A stretch of 64,000 bases of DNA from Rostratula benghalensis. Lineage: Eukaryota > Chordata > Aves > Charadriiformes > Rostratulidae. The stretch's first letter is position 1. Each line of letters begins with the position of its first letter. The stretch lies in contig VXAI01000137.1 of NCBI GenBank assembly GCA_013399305.1, positions 1,661,812 through 1,725,811 on the forward strand, given 5' to 3'. Under the pieces are notes generated by a model, which was not told the origin of the DNA, searched no databases, and saw nothing but the letters and a program-made list of their open reading frames with translations. A program made the position numbers and the translations under genes. Below, piece after piece: positions 48,228 through 59,502 of this stretch.

Positions 48228-48520
48228 TGAAGACAATGGAACCAGACTCTTCTCAGTGGTGCCCAGTGATGGGACAAGGGGCAATGGACACAAACTGGAA
48301 CACAGGAAATCCTGTCTGAACATGAGGAAAATTTTCTTTTCTGTGAAGGTGCCAGAGCCCTGGAACAGGCTGCTCAGAGAGGGTGTGCAGTCTCCTTCTC
48401 TGGAGATACTCCAAACCCACCTGGATGCGTTGCTGTGTGACCTGCTCTGGCAGGAGATGATCTCCAGAGGTCCCTTCCAACCCCTACCATTCTTTGATTC
48501 TGTGTGATCCTGTGATTCCT
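48228..48520 (+). mobile_element. CR1 LINE, 5'-truncated
   Basis: GGAACCAGACTCTTCTCAGT, GGGGCAATGGACACAAACTG and the tail CATTCTTTGATTCTGTGTGA. Confidence 0.95.
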
Positions 48521-49801
48521 GGTGTAAATCTGCCTCATGATGCTTGCTTGGGCGCCCCAGTCAAGTCCTCTGTGGGGTTTTCCTCTTGGTGGGACAAAAG
48601 TTAGAGCTGCACAGTGGCTGCCTTGAGTGCTCCATTTGCAGAGCAGATGAGGGGCCTCCAGCAGTTAGGACTCATCCTGGCTGATGAAGACATGGCAAGG
48701 TCATCTTCAAACCATAGCAGATCATAACAAATCAGCCCTCAGTCATCCTTCTTCTAGGATGGACTAAGTGGTAATGTACTTGTATAGTTAGAGTATCAAA
48801 TTTGTGAACTCTTAGTATCAAATATGTGGACTTTATGAACTCTGTTCCCTACTGTAAGAGATGCTCTGACACCCCTACTGCATTTGGCTTCACCTTTTCT
48901 TCTCTACTTCCATTTCCTTCGCTAGGGATCTTCCGATTAAATGAAGACTTCAGGAATTGTCTATTTTTCATTACCGTTATCATTTAATCAAGCAATCCTT
49001 GAACATTCAAACTTACGGGCTCTCATCCATATCCTCTAGTCCTCCGTGCCTTGCACAGTTTCATCCTTAATAACTTTCCCCCGATATCGAGTTGAAATCT
49101 GCTTCCCTCAGCTCTTTACCATTTGTTCTTTATCACAAGTGTTGCTGAGCACTCGTGAAATCCCTTCTCGCAGAGTCATTGCTATCTAGCACCTTTCTGG
49201 TAATCTGTGATTACTTTATGTTTCATATCAAGTAAAGGAGGGAGGTATTTTTGATTCTTCCCAGTATTCATTGAAGCACTGTTGTCTTGTCTATGCCAAG
49301 GAATTAAAGCCTATTAGAACATGCCAACCGCCAGGACTCAGCTCTCTAATCAAGGTTAAAGTTTGCTGGAGATTAAGGCACGGGTGTTTAGGAGAGATCT
49401 GAAATGGTGAATAATGCCAGGTGCTGGGAATCAGAAGTTCTTGATTACACCTTTCACTAGCACCGACCTTTGCTACGGCCTCGAACAAGCAATTTAGTCT
49501 CTGCTATAGGAAACACTTACAAGCACCATCAAGCTGTTGGGGGATAAGGAGTTGCTGGAGGTCAGCACATCTGAGCTCTTGATAGTTTGCTGCTGCTTCA
49601 TTCTTGGGCCATTCTCCCTCTAAAAGTTTTCTTCTATTTATGCCGGTTCTCGTGTCCAGTTTCTCACGTCGGTTTAGACATTTTTAAGCAAGTGCTGCAT
49701 TTTTAAAGTGTTTACTAGTTGTTCCCTTCAGTTCACTGAAAGTTTCTCGTTTCAAATTCAAGCTTCTGGGCCTCTCCTTTGCCACCTGAAAGTGGCATAA
49801 C
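48521..49801. other. Unique intron sequence
   Basis: Nothing recognised as gene or transposon. Confidence 0.45.
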
Positions 49802-50316
49802 GGAATCACAGAACGAATCACAGAGTGATACAGGGTTGGAAGAGGCCTCTGGGGATCATCTAGTCCAACCCCCCTGCCTGAGCAGGTCCACTCTAAGCAG
49901 GTTGCACTGGAAAGTGTCCAGGCAGGGTTTGAATGTCTCCAGAGATGGAGACTCCACCACCTCTCTGGGCAGCCTCTTCCAGGGTTCTGCCACCCTCAAA
50001 GTGAAGAAGTTCCTCCTCATATTTAGATGGAACTTCTTATGTACAAGTTTGTGCCCTCTACCTCTTGTCCTGTCCCTGGGCACCACTGAAAAAATCTGGC
50101 CCCATTCTCCTGACACTTCCTCTTCGAGTATTTCTAGGTGTTGATCGGATCCCCCCTCAGCCTTCTTTTCTCCAGACTAAGAAGACCCAAATCCCTCAGC
50201 CTTTCCTTGTAAAAGAGATGCTCCAGGCCTCTAATCATCTTTGTGGTCTGCTGTACCCTCTCCAGCAGTTCCCTGTCCTTCTTGAACTGGGCGGGGAGGA
50301 CAGAATTGGGCACAGT
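49802..50316 (-). mobile_element. CR1 LINE, 5'-truncated
   Basis: Tail with repeated GAATCACAGA units (GGAATCACAGAACGAATCAC), GTTGGAAGAGGCCTCTGGGG, and on to AGTTCCCTGTCCTTCTTGAA in ORF2. Confidence 0.95.
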
Positions 50317-50410
50317 TATAATGATATAATTCACCTGGTTTTTTTGTGTGTGTGAATTCTGTGCATCAGAAGCACTGTCTCAATAAGCTTATAAAGAGAG
50401 AATGGAAAAT

Positions 50411-50760
50411 TTACTGGCAGATGTGAGAAGATACAGTAAGTTGGTTTAATGTGGTCCCATCAACCTTGACATCAGTGGTTGTCACTTGGGTGATTTTTAG
50501 GTCTATTATTTCCAAGATAAGCTCGGTGGTGGTCTCTCTGCTCTCTTCCCGGGTGACTCCGCTGTTTCCCGGTTTGATAAAGCCAATTCCTGTTATCGAT
50601 CTGCGAAAGCCAGGGAATAAAACCGCCATCCTTTGCACTTCCCTGCACGCAGCATCTCTCTTTGCAGAGGCAATCTTCAAATTTAACAGCCAGTGGGTCC
50701 CCTCCCTCCCCGCAGAAGCAATAGCTTCAGCCCAAATGTGTCAGCTCTAGACGGATGGAG
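50411..50760. other. Repeat-free block open on both strands
   Basis: Between two long open frames (89 codons on -, 50411-50680; 99 codons on +, 50451-50750) lies CpG-keeping sequence such as TTCCCGGGTGACTCCGCTG and TTATCGATCTGCGAAAGCC. I do not recognise either peptide. It could be a conserved non-coding element, an old exon remnant or chance. Confidence 0.3.
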
Positions 50761-52050
50761 TCAACACTGCAGAGGCTTGAGGGAGCAAATTGCTCAGATT
50801 TGAAAGGAATCATGCTAGTAAAATAGACAGGAGCTCCTCAGACGGTCCTCTGGAGGGAAGCTGCCTCCTCTGGAGCGCTGAACGTGGAGGTAGAACATCA
50901 CAGACAATTAAGCAGACCTCATTGAAGTGTTTGGGAATATGGTTAGTGGTAAGGCTAATAAATGGGAACTGCTCTGGAACTCTTAGGGATGTCTCAATTC
51001 CAAAACACAAAGTCTTTTCCAAGTGAAGAAGTGGTGGCTCTCAGGGTGCGGAGGGTGTTGCTATGTATATTGGGAGATCCAAAGTCAAACACTTGTCTTC
51101 TGCTGCTGCTGCTGTGTAAAACAAAGATTAAAACAATCCCAGCCTTTCTAGGAGTAAGATTAAAATATAAAAGATTGTGAGGAACTCACGCTCATTGATG
51201 AAGAGGGCTGTGTAAAGACCATGCACGTTTCTCCCTTTTGGACAGTGTGTACCAATTCATTACAGCTCCTGATAATCAATTCCTAATTATTTTGATGCGT
51301 ACAGATTAGAAAGGAAGACTGATTTCATTGCCTCAGATATAAGTTAAAGAAATGACGAGGAAATTTCCAAAAGAAGCTCCAATGTGTTAAGCAGATGGAA
51401 TCGCTCAGATAAAGCCATTTTGCAGGAGGAGATGGCAAACAATTTGAGTTAAAATCCTCCCAGAACTGGCATTCCATTCTGTGTATGGAATCCTAGGGTG
51501 AAACAATAATGCATAACAGAAATATGACATAGTATAGACACCCATAACGTGGTATGATATTAGCATAATATATATACATTGCTTTTTTCAGTGATATCTT
51601 TAGCCTTCAAGCTGGAATCTGCTGCTGTTCAGTTTAGAGATGGAGAACCCACCTGTGGGAATGGAGTAATCAACTCCAGGCTGAACTTGACCTTTTCAAA
51701 GGGATTTCTGGCAACCTGAATTTTTTCATGGGGGTTTTATTTTTAAAAAGACATCGTTCCAGCATGTCTCAAATAGAGCAGTCAGTGATTTTTGGACAGA
51801 TAAACACAAGTCGTGCCTGGGATGTTGATTTTTGCTAATTTCCCATTTTGTCAGTTCTTTTCCAGCCATTGGGTCTCTCCAGTGGCTGGCATTTAATATA
51901 TATATTTTTGAAGGCTACCTCATAGACCTTTTCTACTCTTCATACTTTGTATTGGGGACAGTCTACAGTCGTTCTCCCACTGCTGGTGCTTGGCTCTCAG
52001 ATGTAGGAATGGAAAAGGCAGTGCTAAGACATTTAGAGTAACCACATGAT
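50761..52050. other. Unique intron sequence before the EXOC4 exon
   Basis: AT-rich with small TA runs near 51568 and 51897. No repeat or second exon recognised. Confidence 0.5.
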
Positions 52051-52086
52051 TTAACTACATTGCATTCTTCCCTCTCTGTTTTCCAG
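52051..52086 (+). other. Splice acceptor region of the EXOC4 exon
   Basis: A plausible branch site TTAAC (candidate A at 52054) lies about 32 bases upstream of the acceptor. It is followed by a pyrimidine tract (TTCTTCCCTCTCTGTTTTCC) and the AG at 52085-52086. Translation of the exon in the expected frame starts right after this AG. Confidence 0.85.
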
Positions 52087-52306
52087 ATTTATCCAGGAGA
52101 TAGAGCATGCCATGGAGCTGGGCCCAACCAAGCAGTGTCCACTCCGCGAGTTCCTCACCATGTACATCAAGAACATCTTCCTCAATCAGGTCCTGGCTGA
52201 GATCAATAAAGAAATTGAAGGTGTCACAAAGGCATCTGATCCCCTGAAAATACTGGCTAACGCCGATACCATGAAGATCCTGGGTGTGCAGCGGCCTCTT
52301 CTGCAG
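52087..52306 (+). CDS. EXOC4: Internal coding exon of EXOC4 (SEC8), exocyst complex component 4
   Basis: This is a single 220-base exon. It begins with one base completing a codon from the previous exon, then has 73 uninterrupted codons and ends in phase 0 on CTGCAG before GTAGGA. The peptide runs from [12 protein letters not shown] through [20 protein letters not shown] to [15 protein letters not shown], which I recognise as an internal stretch of vertebrate EXOC4/SEC8. EXOC4 is one of eight exocyst subunits; the complex tethers post-Golgi vesicles to the plasma membrane before SNARE-driven fusion. The segment looks mainly helical (alternating hydrophobic and charged residues), as expected of the rod-like subunits. 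I see no stop or frameshift, so it looks functional. No neighbouring exon is present, which fits the very long introns of this gene in vertebrates. I did not run a search; the identification rests on recognition of the protein sequence. Confidence 0.93.
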
Positions 52307-52312
52307 GTAGGA
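52304..52312 (+). other. Splice donor of the EXOC4 exon
   Basis: CAG followed by GTAGGAG is close to the vertebrate donor consensus. Reading through it adds only four codons before a TGA at 52319, so the boundary is well defined. Confidence 0.88.
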
Positions 52313-52383
52313 GCTGAGTGAACTCCTAATACATCCTTTATTGTCTATGTCTAGCCATGACTTGGCTACATATCCAGTGGAAA

Positions 52384-52775
52384 AGGACATGGACCTGATG
52401 GAGCAGGGCCAGAGGAGGCCATGGAGACGCTGCGAGAGCTTGGAGCCCCTCCACTGTGAGGACAGGCTGAGAGAGTTGGGAGGGTTCCGCCTGGAGAAGA
52501 GAAGTCTCTGGGGAGACCTTGGAGACTCTTCCAGTCCCTCAAGGGGCTCCAGGAGAGATTGAGAGGGAGTCTTGGTCAGGGAGGGAAGCCATAGGATGAG
52601 GGGGAAGGGTTTTATGGTAGAAGAGGAGAGAATGGGATGAGATCTGGGGAAGAACTTCTTTGGTGTGAGTGTGATGAGGCACAGGAACAGGTTGCCCAGA
52701 GAAGCTGTGGCTGCCCCATCCCTGGAGGTGCTCAAGGCCAGGCTGGATGGGGCTTGGAGCAACCTGGTCTGGTGG
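52384..52775 (+). mobile_element. CR1 LINE lacking its 3' end, close to the EXOC4 donor
   Basis: AGGACATGGACCTGATGGAG, GAGAGTTGGGAGGGTTCCGC, GGAGGGAAGCCATAGGATGA and CAACCTGGTCTGGTGG, then similarity ends abruptly. The final 70 bases and octamer tail are missing. It starts 77 bases past the exon, in the same orientation as the gene. Confidence 0.95.
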
Positions 52776-53729
52776 ATGTCAAGTCTTGGCGTTTTGCTGG
52801 GCACGTGCTGTTGTTAAAGCACCTTGCAGCCATCACAGCAAATTGTTACCAGCTTTCTTCAGCCCCTGCCATAGACATTTATTTCCAAGATTGTCCATAG
52901 TGTGTGCCTCCTCGAGCACTTCTTGGGGATGCTCACAAATTAGGGCGCACTGCGACCGGTCGGAACACACGTGCCAGGCTACCAGGAGGAGCAAAGATGA
53001 GATCTGCTGCCTCCCAAGTACTGCCTGTCTGTGATTGATGTGATGCTGCTGCAGTGAGGCAGCTGTATCGTTTCCCCAGCCAGATAAGAGAGATTTGGGA
53101 GCTTTGGCTTTGAAGTCGAAGGATTTCTGTGAGAAGCCTCTTCTGAAACGCCTTTTTGGGCTATTTTGATAATAGCAACGAACTCAGTTCCCATCCCAAC
53201 TAGCTGGGTAACAGGACAGTATGGAGGAGCCCCCCAGAATATTCCCAATTATATGTCTTGTGTGGGACTGAAAGGAATGAACTCACTGCCAGCTCTGGCT
53301 CTCACTGTGATTTGGGTCGAGCTCTTCTAAACCTTTTACATTATTCCCTCATATCTGTAAAATCTCCTCCTCGGGGATGAATAATATTTGCAAAGTTCTT
53401 AGGAGGTAGCAGGCGTCTCCCCAGGTTTGTGTGGCCACTTTTCTATCTTAGTTTGTAACTGTAAAATGTGTGTGTAGTAGAATGATATATAATCATCATA
53501 ATAGCTATTATTACTGTTATTATTTGGGGGAAATCACTAGGATTTTTGCATGTGTTTTGTTGATCACTATCTCTATGCCTCTCTGGGTGCTGTGGGTGTG
53601 GGATGGTTCTCCTGGGGGCAAAGCAAAATGGGATTCCAGCTGAGAGCTCTCAGGAGTCTTTAGAAGGCAACAGCTTCCATTAGAAAGGGGGAGGAAAGTC
53701 TCTTTCCATGGTTTAAAAAATCTCCATGA
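52776..53729. other. Unique intron sequence
   Basis: Nothing recognised. Confidence 0.45.
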
Positions 53730-54180
53730 GTTCAGAGAGTCCAGCACAGGGCAACAAAGATGATGGAGGGACTGGAGCATCTCCCTGATGAGGAAAGGTT
53801 GAGGGAGCTGGGACTCTTTAGCCAGGAGAAGAGAAGGCTGAGGGAAGGCCTTCATGCTGTCAAGGATCTGAAGGGTGGGTTGAAGGAGGATGGAGCCAGA
53901 CTCTTCTCAGTGGTTCCCAGTGACAGGACGAGGGGCAACGGGCACAAGCTGGAACACGGGAAGTTCCATTCAGAGATGAGAAAAAAAGCCTTTCTGTGGT
54001 GAGGGTGGCAGAGCCCTGGAAAAAGCTGCCCAAGGAGGGTGTGGAGTCACCTTCTCTGGAGACCTTCAAGCCCCACCTGGATGCAGTCCTGAGTGATGTG
54101 CTCTGGGCAATCCTGCTTTAGCAGGGAGTTGGACTGGATGATCTCTGGAGGTCCCTTCAAACTCTGACAATTCCATGACT
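53730..54180 (+). mobile_element. CR1 LINE, 5'-truncated
   Basis: GAGTCCAGCACAGGGCAACA, TGAGGAAAGGTTGAGGGAGC, GGGGCAACGGGCACAAGCTG and the tail TGACAATTCCATGACTC. It keeps a continuous frame over part of ORF2 ([20 protein letters not shown]). Confidence 0.96.
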
Positions 54181-55473
54181 CAAAAGATGTTTTCAAGCAG
54201 CACAGTAGCCCTGAACTACTTCCCATGACAGAGCTTTGCCTTCCCCCTCAGAAACTGAGCTTCAAAACTGAAAAATAGATGAATAAAACCTGGTGTAAGT
54301 AATTACCCAGATAAATATGGTTAAATTGATAAATATGGTTTCAGTTCAGGTCACTGAGCACCCATGAGGTAAGAGGGGAGCAAGTCTTTGCCCCAAGAAC
54401 AGGTTACATCTGGGTATCTCATGTTGGATGGATTTGATGGCATTTTATTCCATCCTTGGTGCTGCAAAAATAGCCCCCATCGAGTGTGCAGTGATAAAAA
54501 TGCAGCAGGAATGGTCACAAAATGAGAGCAGAACATTGAAAAGAACTTTAAGGAGAGCAGAAGAGGTTTTGTGGATGAAGAACTGGAGTGCATGGGCAGG
54601 AGCGCAGCAGAGAGGGGAAGGAATTACAAAATAGAGCCTTGTTTTGGCAGTTATCTGCAGTAGTGGTAACTCCTTACCATTGCCAAGCACCCAGGAAAAA
54701 AAAAGAAAATCTACCAAATCTGTGCCACGCATAGAAGTCTTCCAAGACTTGATTTTCTGAATAGGGTTTAAAAACAAAAAGTTTAGGGCAGCTTTGGCTT
54801 CCACAATGGGCAAAGCGTCTGGAGGTTGAAACTGTGAGATATAATAGAAAGCAAAATTCTACTTATTCATGGTCTGAGGATCCGTTGAAGGTGTTACTTG
54901 AAGTACTTTTTGAGAGATCAGGAAATAAGTAGGTTTACTCTGTGCTGTGTTTTGTATTGTTTGCTTCTCTTTTGTTTTCTCTTATGAGAATTCAACTGAG
55001 TGAGATCCCAAACTCAACCCGTGCAGGCGTCTGACCTTATTGGGAGCTGAAAATGCTGTATGGTAATTATTTACACACAAGCTTTGGAGCAGGACCACAG
55101 GGAGGTTCTTAACCTTACAAATTTGTTTCAGATCCTTGATGCAATAATGTATTTTTGTGGACAGTGGCTTCATTTGTAGCCATGAAAATGTGTTCTCTAA
55201 TACCAATACGTTTTCTTAAAGTTCATTTGGGGTTGAAGAGTCAGAATGGCTTGGAATTTTCTCGTCTGGTTCCTGTAATTTGTTTCTCATGATGGATGGA
55301 AAGCATTTTGAACTGGAATTATTCTTGGTCAAAATGTACATGGTCAGAAGGTCTGCCTGTTCCCGACATTATAGACGGGTAATTTTGTGAAAGAGAAGAA
55401 AAATTGCTGCCTCTTTGAACCAAGTCATCCAAATAGCTCCCTAAAATAATTTTATTGATTTTACATTAAAAGG
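54181..55473. other. Unique intron sequence
   Basis: Nothing recognised. A short direct repeat, GATAAATATGGTT, occurs twice near 54310-54340. Confidence 0.45.
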
Positions 55474-55496
55474 AAAAAAAAAAAAAAAAAAAAAAA
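55474..55496. repeat. A homopolymer run
   Basis: About 23 consecutive A. No retroposed gene copy is visible upstream, so it is not obviously a poly(A) tail. Confidence 0.95.
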
Positions 55497-55549
55497 GGAG
55501 CCTATTTCTGCATTGACAGCACCGAAGCCTGAAGTCTTTGCCCTCATCT

Positions 55550-56160
55550 CCTCATGGGTACGATGAAAATACAGTGTGTAGGTTGGACAAGCCCTGCACC
55601 TCTCTCCCAGCCCTTTTTTCCAGCCTTGTCTCACTCGTGGAGGGGTTTGTGGTTCAACCATCCCTCTCCTTTCTATCCCCGAGATCTTTCTGAAGCTTCT
55701 GCGGCAGGAGCCGGCGCTGTGATTCGAGCACGACTCAAGGGTTTTTCGGTTCCCTCTGCACAGGCTGATAATAGTGGCTTTTTGATAACTATCACCACAC
55801 GGTTGAACTGCATTAGCTTCGAGATAAGAGCTTTTTCTAGCATCCTGTGCCATCGTGTTCTCACAGATGAAGCACCCGTTTCTGTAAAGATTATGCTTGA
55901 AGATTGTGCTAAAAGAAAATTGTAGCCGCCCTTTGTAAATAGTACATTTGACTGGGAGGATGGTCTTGTTTTCCATTCTTCCGCCCTTAAATGTGAAATA
56001 TTTGTATGTAAATCCCTTTCCTTTTAAGAGGGGCTGAATAAGCACGAAAGTAATTTGTCTCGAAATTATTCTGCCTTAAACTTTCATGCTGTAAGTGTTT
56101 AAATCAATACTAAATTAGGCTACAAGCAGCTCGACAGCTTGTTATAGCCCGTTCTTGTAC
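55550..56160. promoter_or_regulatory. Repeat-free block, possible conserved non-coding DNA
   Basis: CpG-keeping sequence (GGAGCCGGCGCTGTGATTCG, GCTTCGAGATAAGAGC, TGTAGCCGCCCTTTGTAAAT) open in several frames, including 194 codons on the minus strand (55461-56045) and 123 on the plus strand (55554-55925). The peptides are unfamiliar. A low stop count in both directions fits constrained non-coding DNA better than a gene. Confidence 0.3.
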
Positions 56161-56354
56161 GGTACCTGTCAGGGTGATAAATCTTCCCAAGTAGGTGGTC
56201 ACTGCTAGCACTGGCCTTAAAAACCTGCTGCCCTGTCTCCCTCCAACAAAGAAGTGGACGTTGCTTCGATGTTTTCACTCTACAGCAGCAGAGTGGGTTT
56301 TTTCCTTTAAAGCATCGGTGCGCCCATGGTATGTTTTGAGGAAGCCACAGCAAT

Positions 56355-56655
56355 TTATGGGGTTTTAGGCAATTATTCTCTCACCCAATGAGCCCCCCTC
56401 CCCACCTGGGAAAGGGATTCGGGGGGGAAAACCAAAGAAACCCAAGGGCTGAAATATAAATAGCTGTAATAGAAAACTAGTGTATAATCAGCAGTAATAG
56501 TACTGAAGAACCAATATTGATCCCGACATCAATATAAAATATACAAGGGTTATACTCAGCCCATTCCATCAGCAGGAAGCGATGCACTCCCATCAGGGAC
56601 AACCCATGGTGGGACATTGTGAGTGCTGTGGCTTCAGGGGGAAGGAAAGGGCTCA
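56355..56655 (-). mobile_element. Probable ERVL-like LTR fragment
   Basis: On the minus strand it reads GGAGTGCATCGCTTCCTGCT, then GATGGAATGGGCTGAGTATA and an AT-rich stretch. It ends with CAGCCCTTGGGTTTCTTTGG and a G-rich U5-like end (CCCAGGTGGGGAGGGGGG). This order matches avian ERV LTRs as I know them. A CR1 begins at its right edge. No viral coding sequence is seen. Confidence 0.5.
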
Positions 56656-56660
56656 GGGGT

Positions 56661-57544
56661 CAAGTCAGCCAACGACATGAAGCTCAGTGGTGTGCTGGAC
56701 ACGCTGGAGGGAAGGGATGCCTTCCAGAGAGACCTGGATAGGCTTGAGAGGTGGGCTCATGCAAACCTCAGGAAGTTCAACCAAACCAACTGGAGGGTCC
56801 TGCACCTGGGACATGGCACTCTCAGGCACAAATCCAGGTTGGGTGGAGAATGGCTGGAGAGCAGCCCTGAGGAGAAGGACTTGGGAGTGATGGTGGATGA
56901 GAAGCTCAACATGAGCCAGCAGTGTGTGCTGGCAGCCCAGAAAGCCAACCCCATCCCGGGCTGTATCAGAAGAAGTGTGACCAGCAGGTCATGGGAGGTG
57001 ATTCTACCCCTCTGCTCTGCTCTTTTGAGACCCCACCTGGAGTGCTGTGTCCAGCTCTGGAGTCCACGACATAGAAAGGACATGGAACCATTTGAATGGG
57101 TCCAGCAAAGGGCCACAAAGATGATCAAAGGGATAGAGTGCCTCTCCTGTGAAGACAAGCTATGGGAGCTGGGGTTGTTCAGCCTGGAGAAGAGAGGGCT
57201 CTGGGGAGACCTTAGAGCAGCTTCCAGTGTCTGAAGGGAGCTCCAGGAGAGCTGGAGAGGGACTCTTTCTCAGGAAGTGCAGTGACAGGACAAGGGGTAA
57301 CGTCTTCAAATTGGAAGAAGAGAGAATTAGATTGGATACCAGAAAGAAATTATTTCCTGTGAGGGTGGTGAGGCACTGGAACAGGTTGCCCAGGGAATCC
57401 GAGGCTGCTCCCTTTCTGGAGGGTTTCATGGCCAGGTTGGATGGGGCTTTGAGCAACCTGGTCTGGTGGGAGGTGTCCCTGCCCATGGCAGGGGAGTTGG
57501 AACTGGATGATCTTTAAACCAACCCAAACCATTCTGTGATTCTC
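56661..57544 (+). mobile_element. Longest CR1 LINE in the window (about 880 bases)
   Basis: It has the C-terminal part of the CR1 ORF2 reverse transcriptase in one open frame to 57234. Blocks visible are LSGVLDTLEGRDAFQRDLDR, EKDLGVMVDEKLNMSQQC, VILPLCSALLRPHLECCVQ and WSPRHRKDME. A frame change near 57200 moves the rest (RTRGNVFKLEEERIRLDTRK, VVRHWNRLPRE, LDGALSNLVWWEV) into another frame. The tail is CCATTCTGTGATTCTC. It is dead but relatively intact; CR1 moves by target-primed reverse transcription. Confidence 0.97.
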
Positions 57545-57564
57545 AGGATGGCAGCCATCAAGGA

Positions 57565-57643
57565 AGAGAGCGAGAGAGAGAGAGAGGACTCCTCAGCAAA
57601 CTTTCTGATTGTTTTATATATATATATTTATATATATATATGA
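57565..57643. repeat. GA and TA microsatellites
   Basis: A GA run at about 57566-57587 is followed shortly by an imperfect TA run at about 57615-57642, both just downstream of the CR1 tail. Confidence 0.93.
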
Positions 57644-59324
57644 ATGTGACGTTCGTGGTATGAAATAATCCCATTGGCCAGCATGGGTCTCGCTCCTCCT
57701 CATCCCCACACCTGGCAGGGGTCGAAAACACTGAGACCTTAAAACCATAGCTGGCTAGAAAGTAAATATTTTTAGGAATTCAGACACTAGAGTCTTCGAA
57801 AAGTGTAGTTTTCCCCAGCATTACAAGATAAATTAGTCCTGTCTCACTCAGCCCAGGACAGACCCTTGTTTCTTACAGCAATATTGTGTAGATGATGGGT
57901 GTGATGGATTTCTGGCCAAGCTCCAGTGGCTGAAAATCCAGCGAAAAAACTGCTTCAGAAGTCAGAGTGTGCAGCTGTTTGCAGGATAATGACTTGCTGG
58001 TGCTAATTACCCCATCGCCTGCACCACTTATCCCACGCACTAAGTCACTCGCTCGTGACTTTCCAAGGAGACATCAGTGGTAGCTTTGGCATCTTTTCTT
58101 CCCGTCAAATTTCTGGTTATTAAGAAGAAGGATGATCGCAGCGAGTGCCATTTAAATGGCTCACCAGTAGCAATGGGTGCATGCTTTGATACTGGGTGGG
58201 GGTTATTATTTATTAGTGTAAACAAATTAGTTGTTTTTCCAGGCTGGCTTCCAACGATCAAAATCCATTAAGGGGCAGGCATGGCCCATCAGTTGGGTTT
58301 TTCCCATTCAAGGACAAGTGGGACTTTGGAGGCAGCACCGGTGGTTCTGGTCCTCATATTTCAATTTATTAATTTTTTTTTTTTCTTGCAGTGGCAAGGT
58401 GTCTAAAGTGCTATGAAGTGCTTTGTGGATGTTTTCATCTCCTGTGTGGTGTATCTTTGTCCATTGTACAGGCGGTGTGTCGAGAGGTTAAGACCCACCG
58501 ACCAAGCGGAATTTCTCGCTGAAACTTCTTTTTCAGTTTGAAATGAGAGACAAAATTATCTCTCCGTGGGAGAGATCTGAATCTCCCTCTTGCTTTCAGT
58601 ATTTCTGTAGTTAATTTTTTCTCTGGGGGGAATATTTAGTGTGGTTACTGCCTTTTGTGGAAGCTTTTACAAGGCTCCCACGTAAGTCATCTGCGGATGT
58701 GGAAGTTCTCCACCGAGGCTGATCGTGGAGCTTTAAGTTAAATACAAATATATAACAGCAATTTCTGGCTTTAGGCAAACTCTTATGGCACTGCTTCAAT
58801 TTATTTTAAAAAGCAGGTTTGACTTGCACATTCAGTAAAACCTTGTTAGGAGACAGCTTGAAGTTGCACGTGGACGTATTGAAGCAGCACACCTTGCAGG
58901 CAGAATTATTTTCTTCCTCTCTGGGTCTGGAAAAGCAAAGTCAGGTTTCACAAACCATCCCACAGACGTGACTCACGTTTGACCTGAAGGGGAAAGTCAC
59001 ATGTTTGAGGTCTTTCTAGCCCATAAATCCCTGCAGTTGCTGGGTAACTCTTCCATAGGTGGGTGTAATCTTGCATTGGAGTCAGCCAGAATCCATTTAT
59101 TACACTCATTTATTCAGCGCTGAATCCAGGTTAATATTCTTCATCTCTCATGACCTGAAGCTCAATACCAAGCTGGTCTTGGCCACATGGTGTATGTCTA
59201 GAATGTGTGAGATCTGCTCTCCCATTTAAACCATCCTTTTTGAGAGCTGAGAAAATCACAGCTGCTTTCCCTGGAGCATGCTCTATCAGAAATCAACACC
59301 ACAGAGAACAGTAAAAGCCTAAGT
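57644..59324. other. Unique intron sequence
   Basis: No transposon found. T run near 58373-58384. The interval 58000-58270 (GCCATTTAAATGGC palindrome at about 58147, AACAAATTAGTTG) could be constrained non-coding DNA. Confidence 0.45.
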
Positions 59325-59502
59325 CTTTCCTGTGAGGGTGGTGAGACACTGGAACAGGTTGCCCAGAGAAGCTGTGGAAGCCCCATCCCTGGGGATAGGG
59401 CTTTGAGCAACCTGGTCTGGTGGGAGGTGCCCCTGCCCAGGGCAGGGGGGTTGGAACTGGATGATCCTTAAGTTCCCTTCCAATTCTAACCATTCTATGA
59501 AG
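59325..59502 (+). mobile_element. CR1 LINE 3' end with a small internal deletion
   Basis: TTTCCTGTGAGGGTGGTGAG, GCCCCATCCCTGGGGATAGG and the tail CCATTCTATGAAG. The step from CATCCCTGGGG to ATAGGGCTTTGAGC skips about 25 bases usual in related copies. Confidence 0.94.

Larger units (their letters stand above)
1..52086 (+). other. EXOC4: EXOC4 intron upstream of the exon (partial)
   Basis: Inferred from the single exon and its orientation. No other convincing coding exon was found in this span. It holds CR1 copies, one LTR, simple repeats and unique sequence, listed separately. The upstream end of the intron lies outside the window. Confidence 0.8.

Noticed and set aside
52055..52804. A 249-codon minus-strand open frame, the longest in the window
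   Set aside because: It is the antisense of the EXOC4 exon plus the neighbouring CR1. Its left half only reflects the low stop count opposite a real exon and its right half is a standard CR1 antisense shadow.
55474..55496. A run taken at first for the poly(A) tail of a processed pseudogene
   Set aside because: The upstream sequence has no recognisable gene body, and the open frame to the right runs in the opposite direction.
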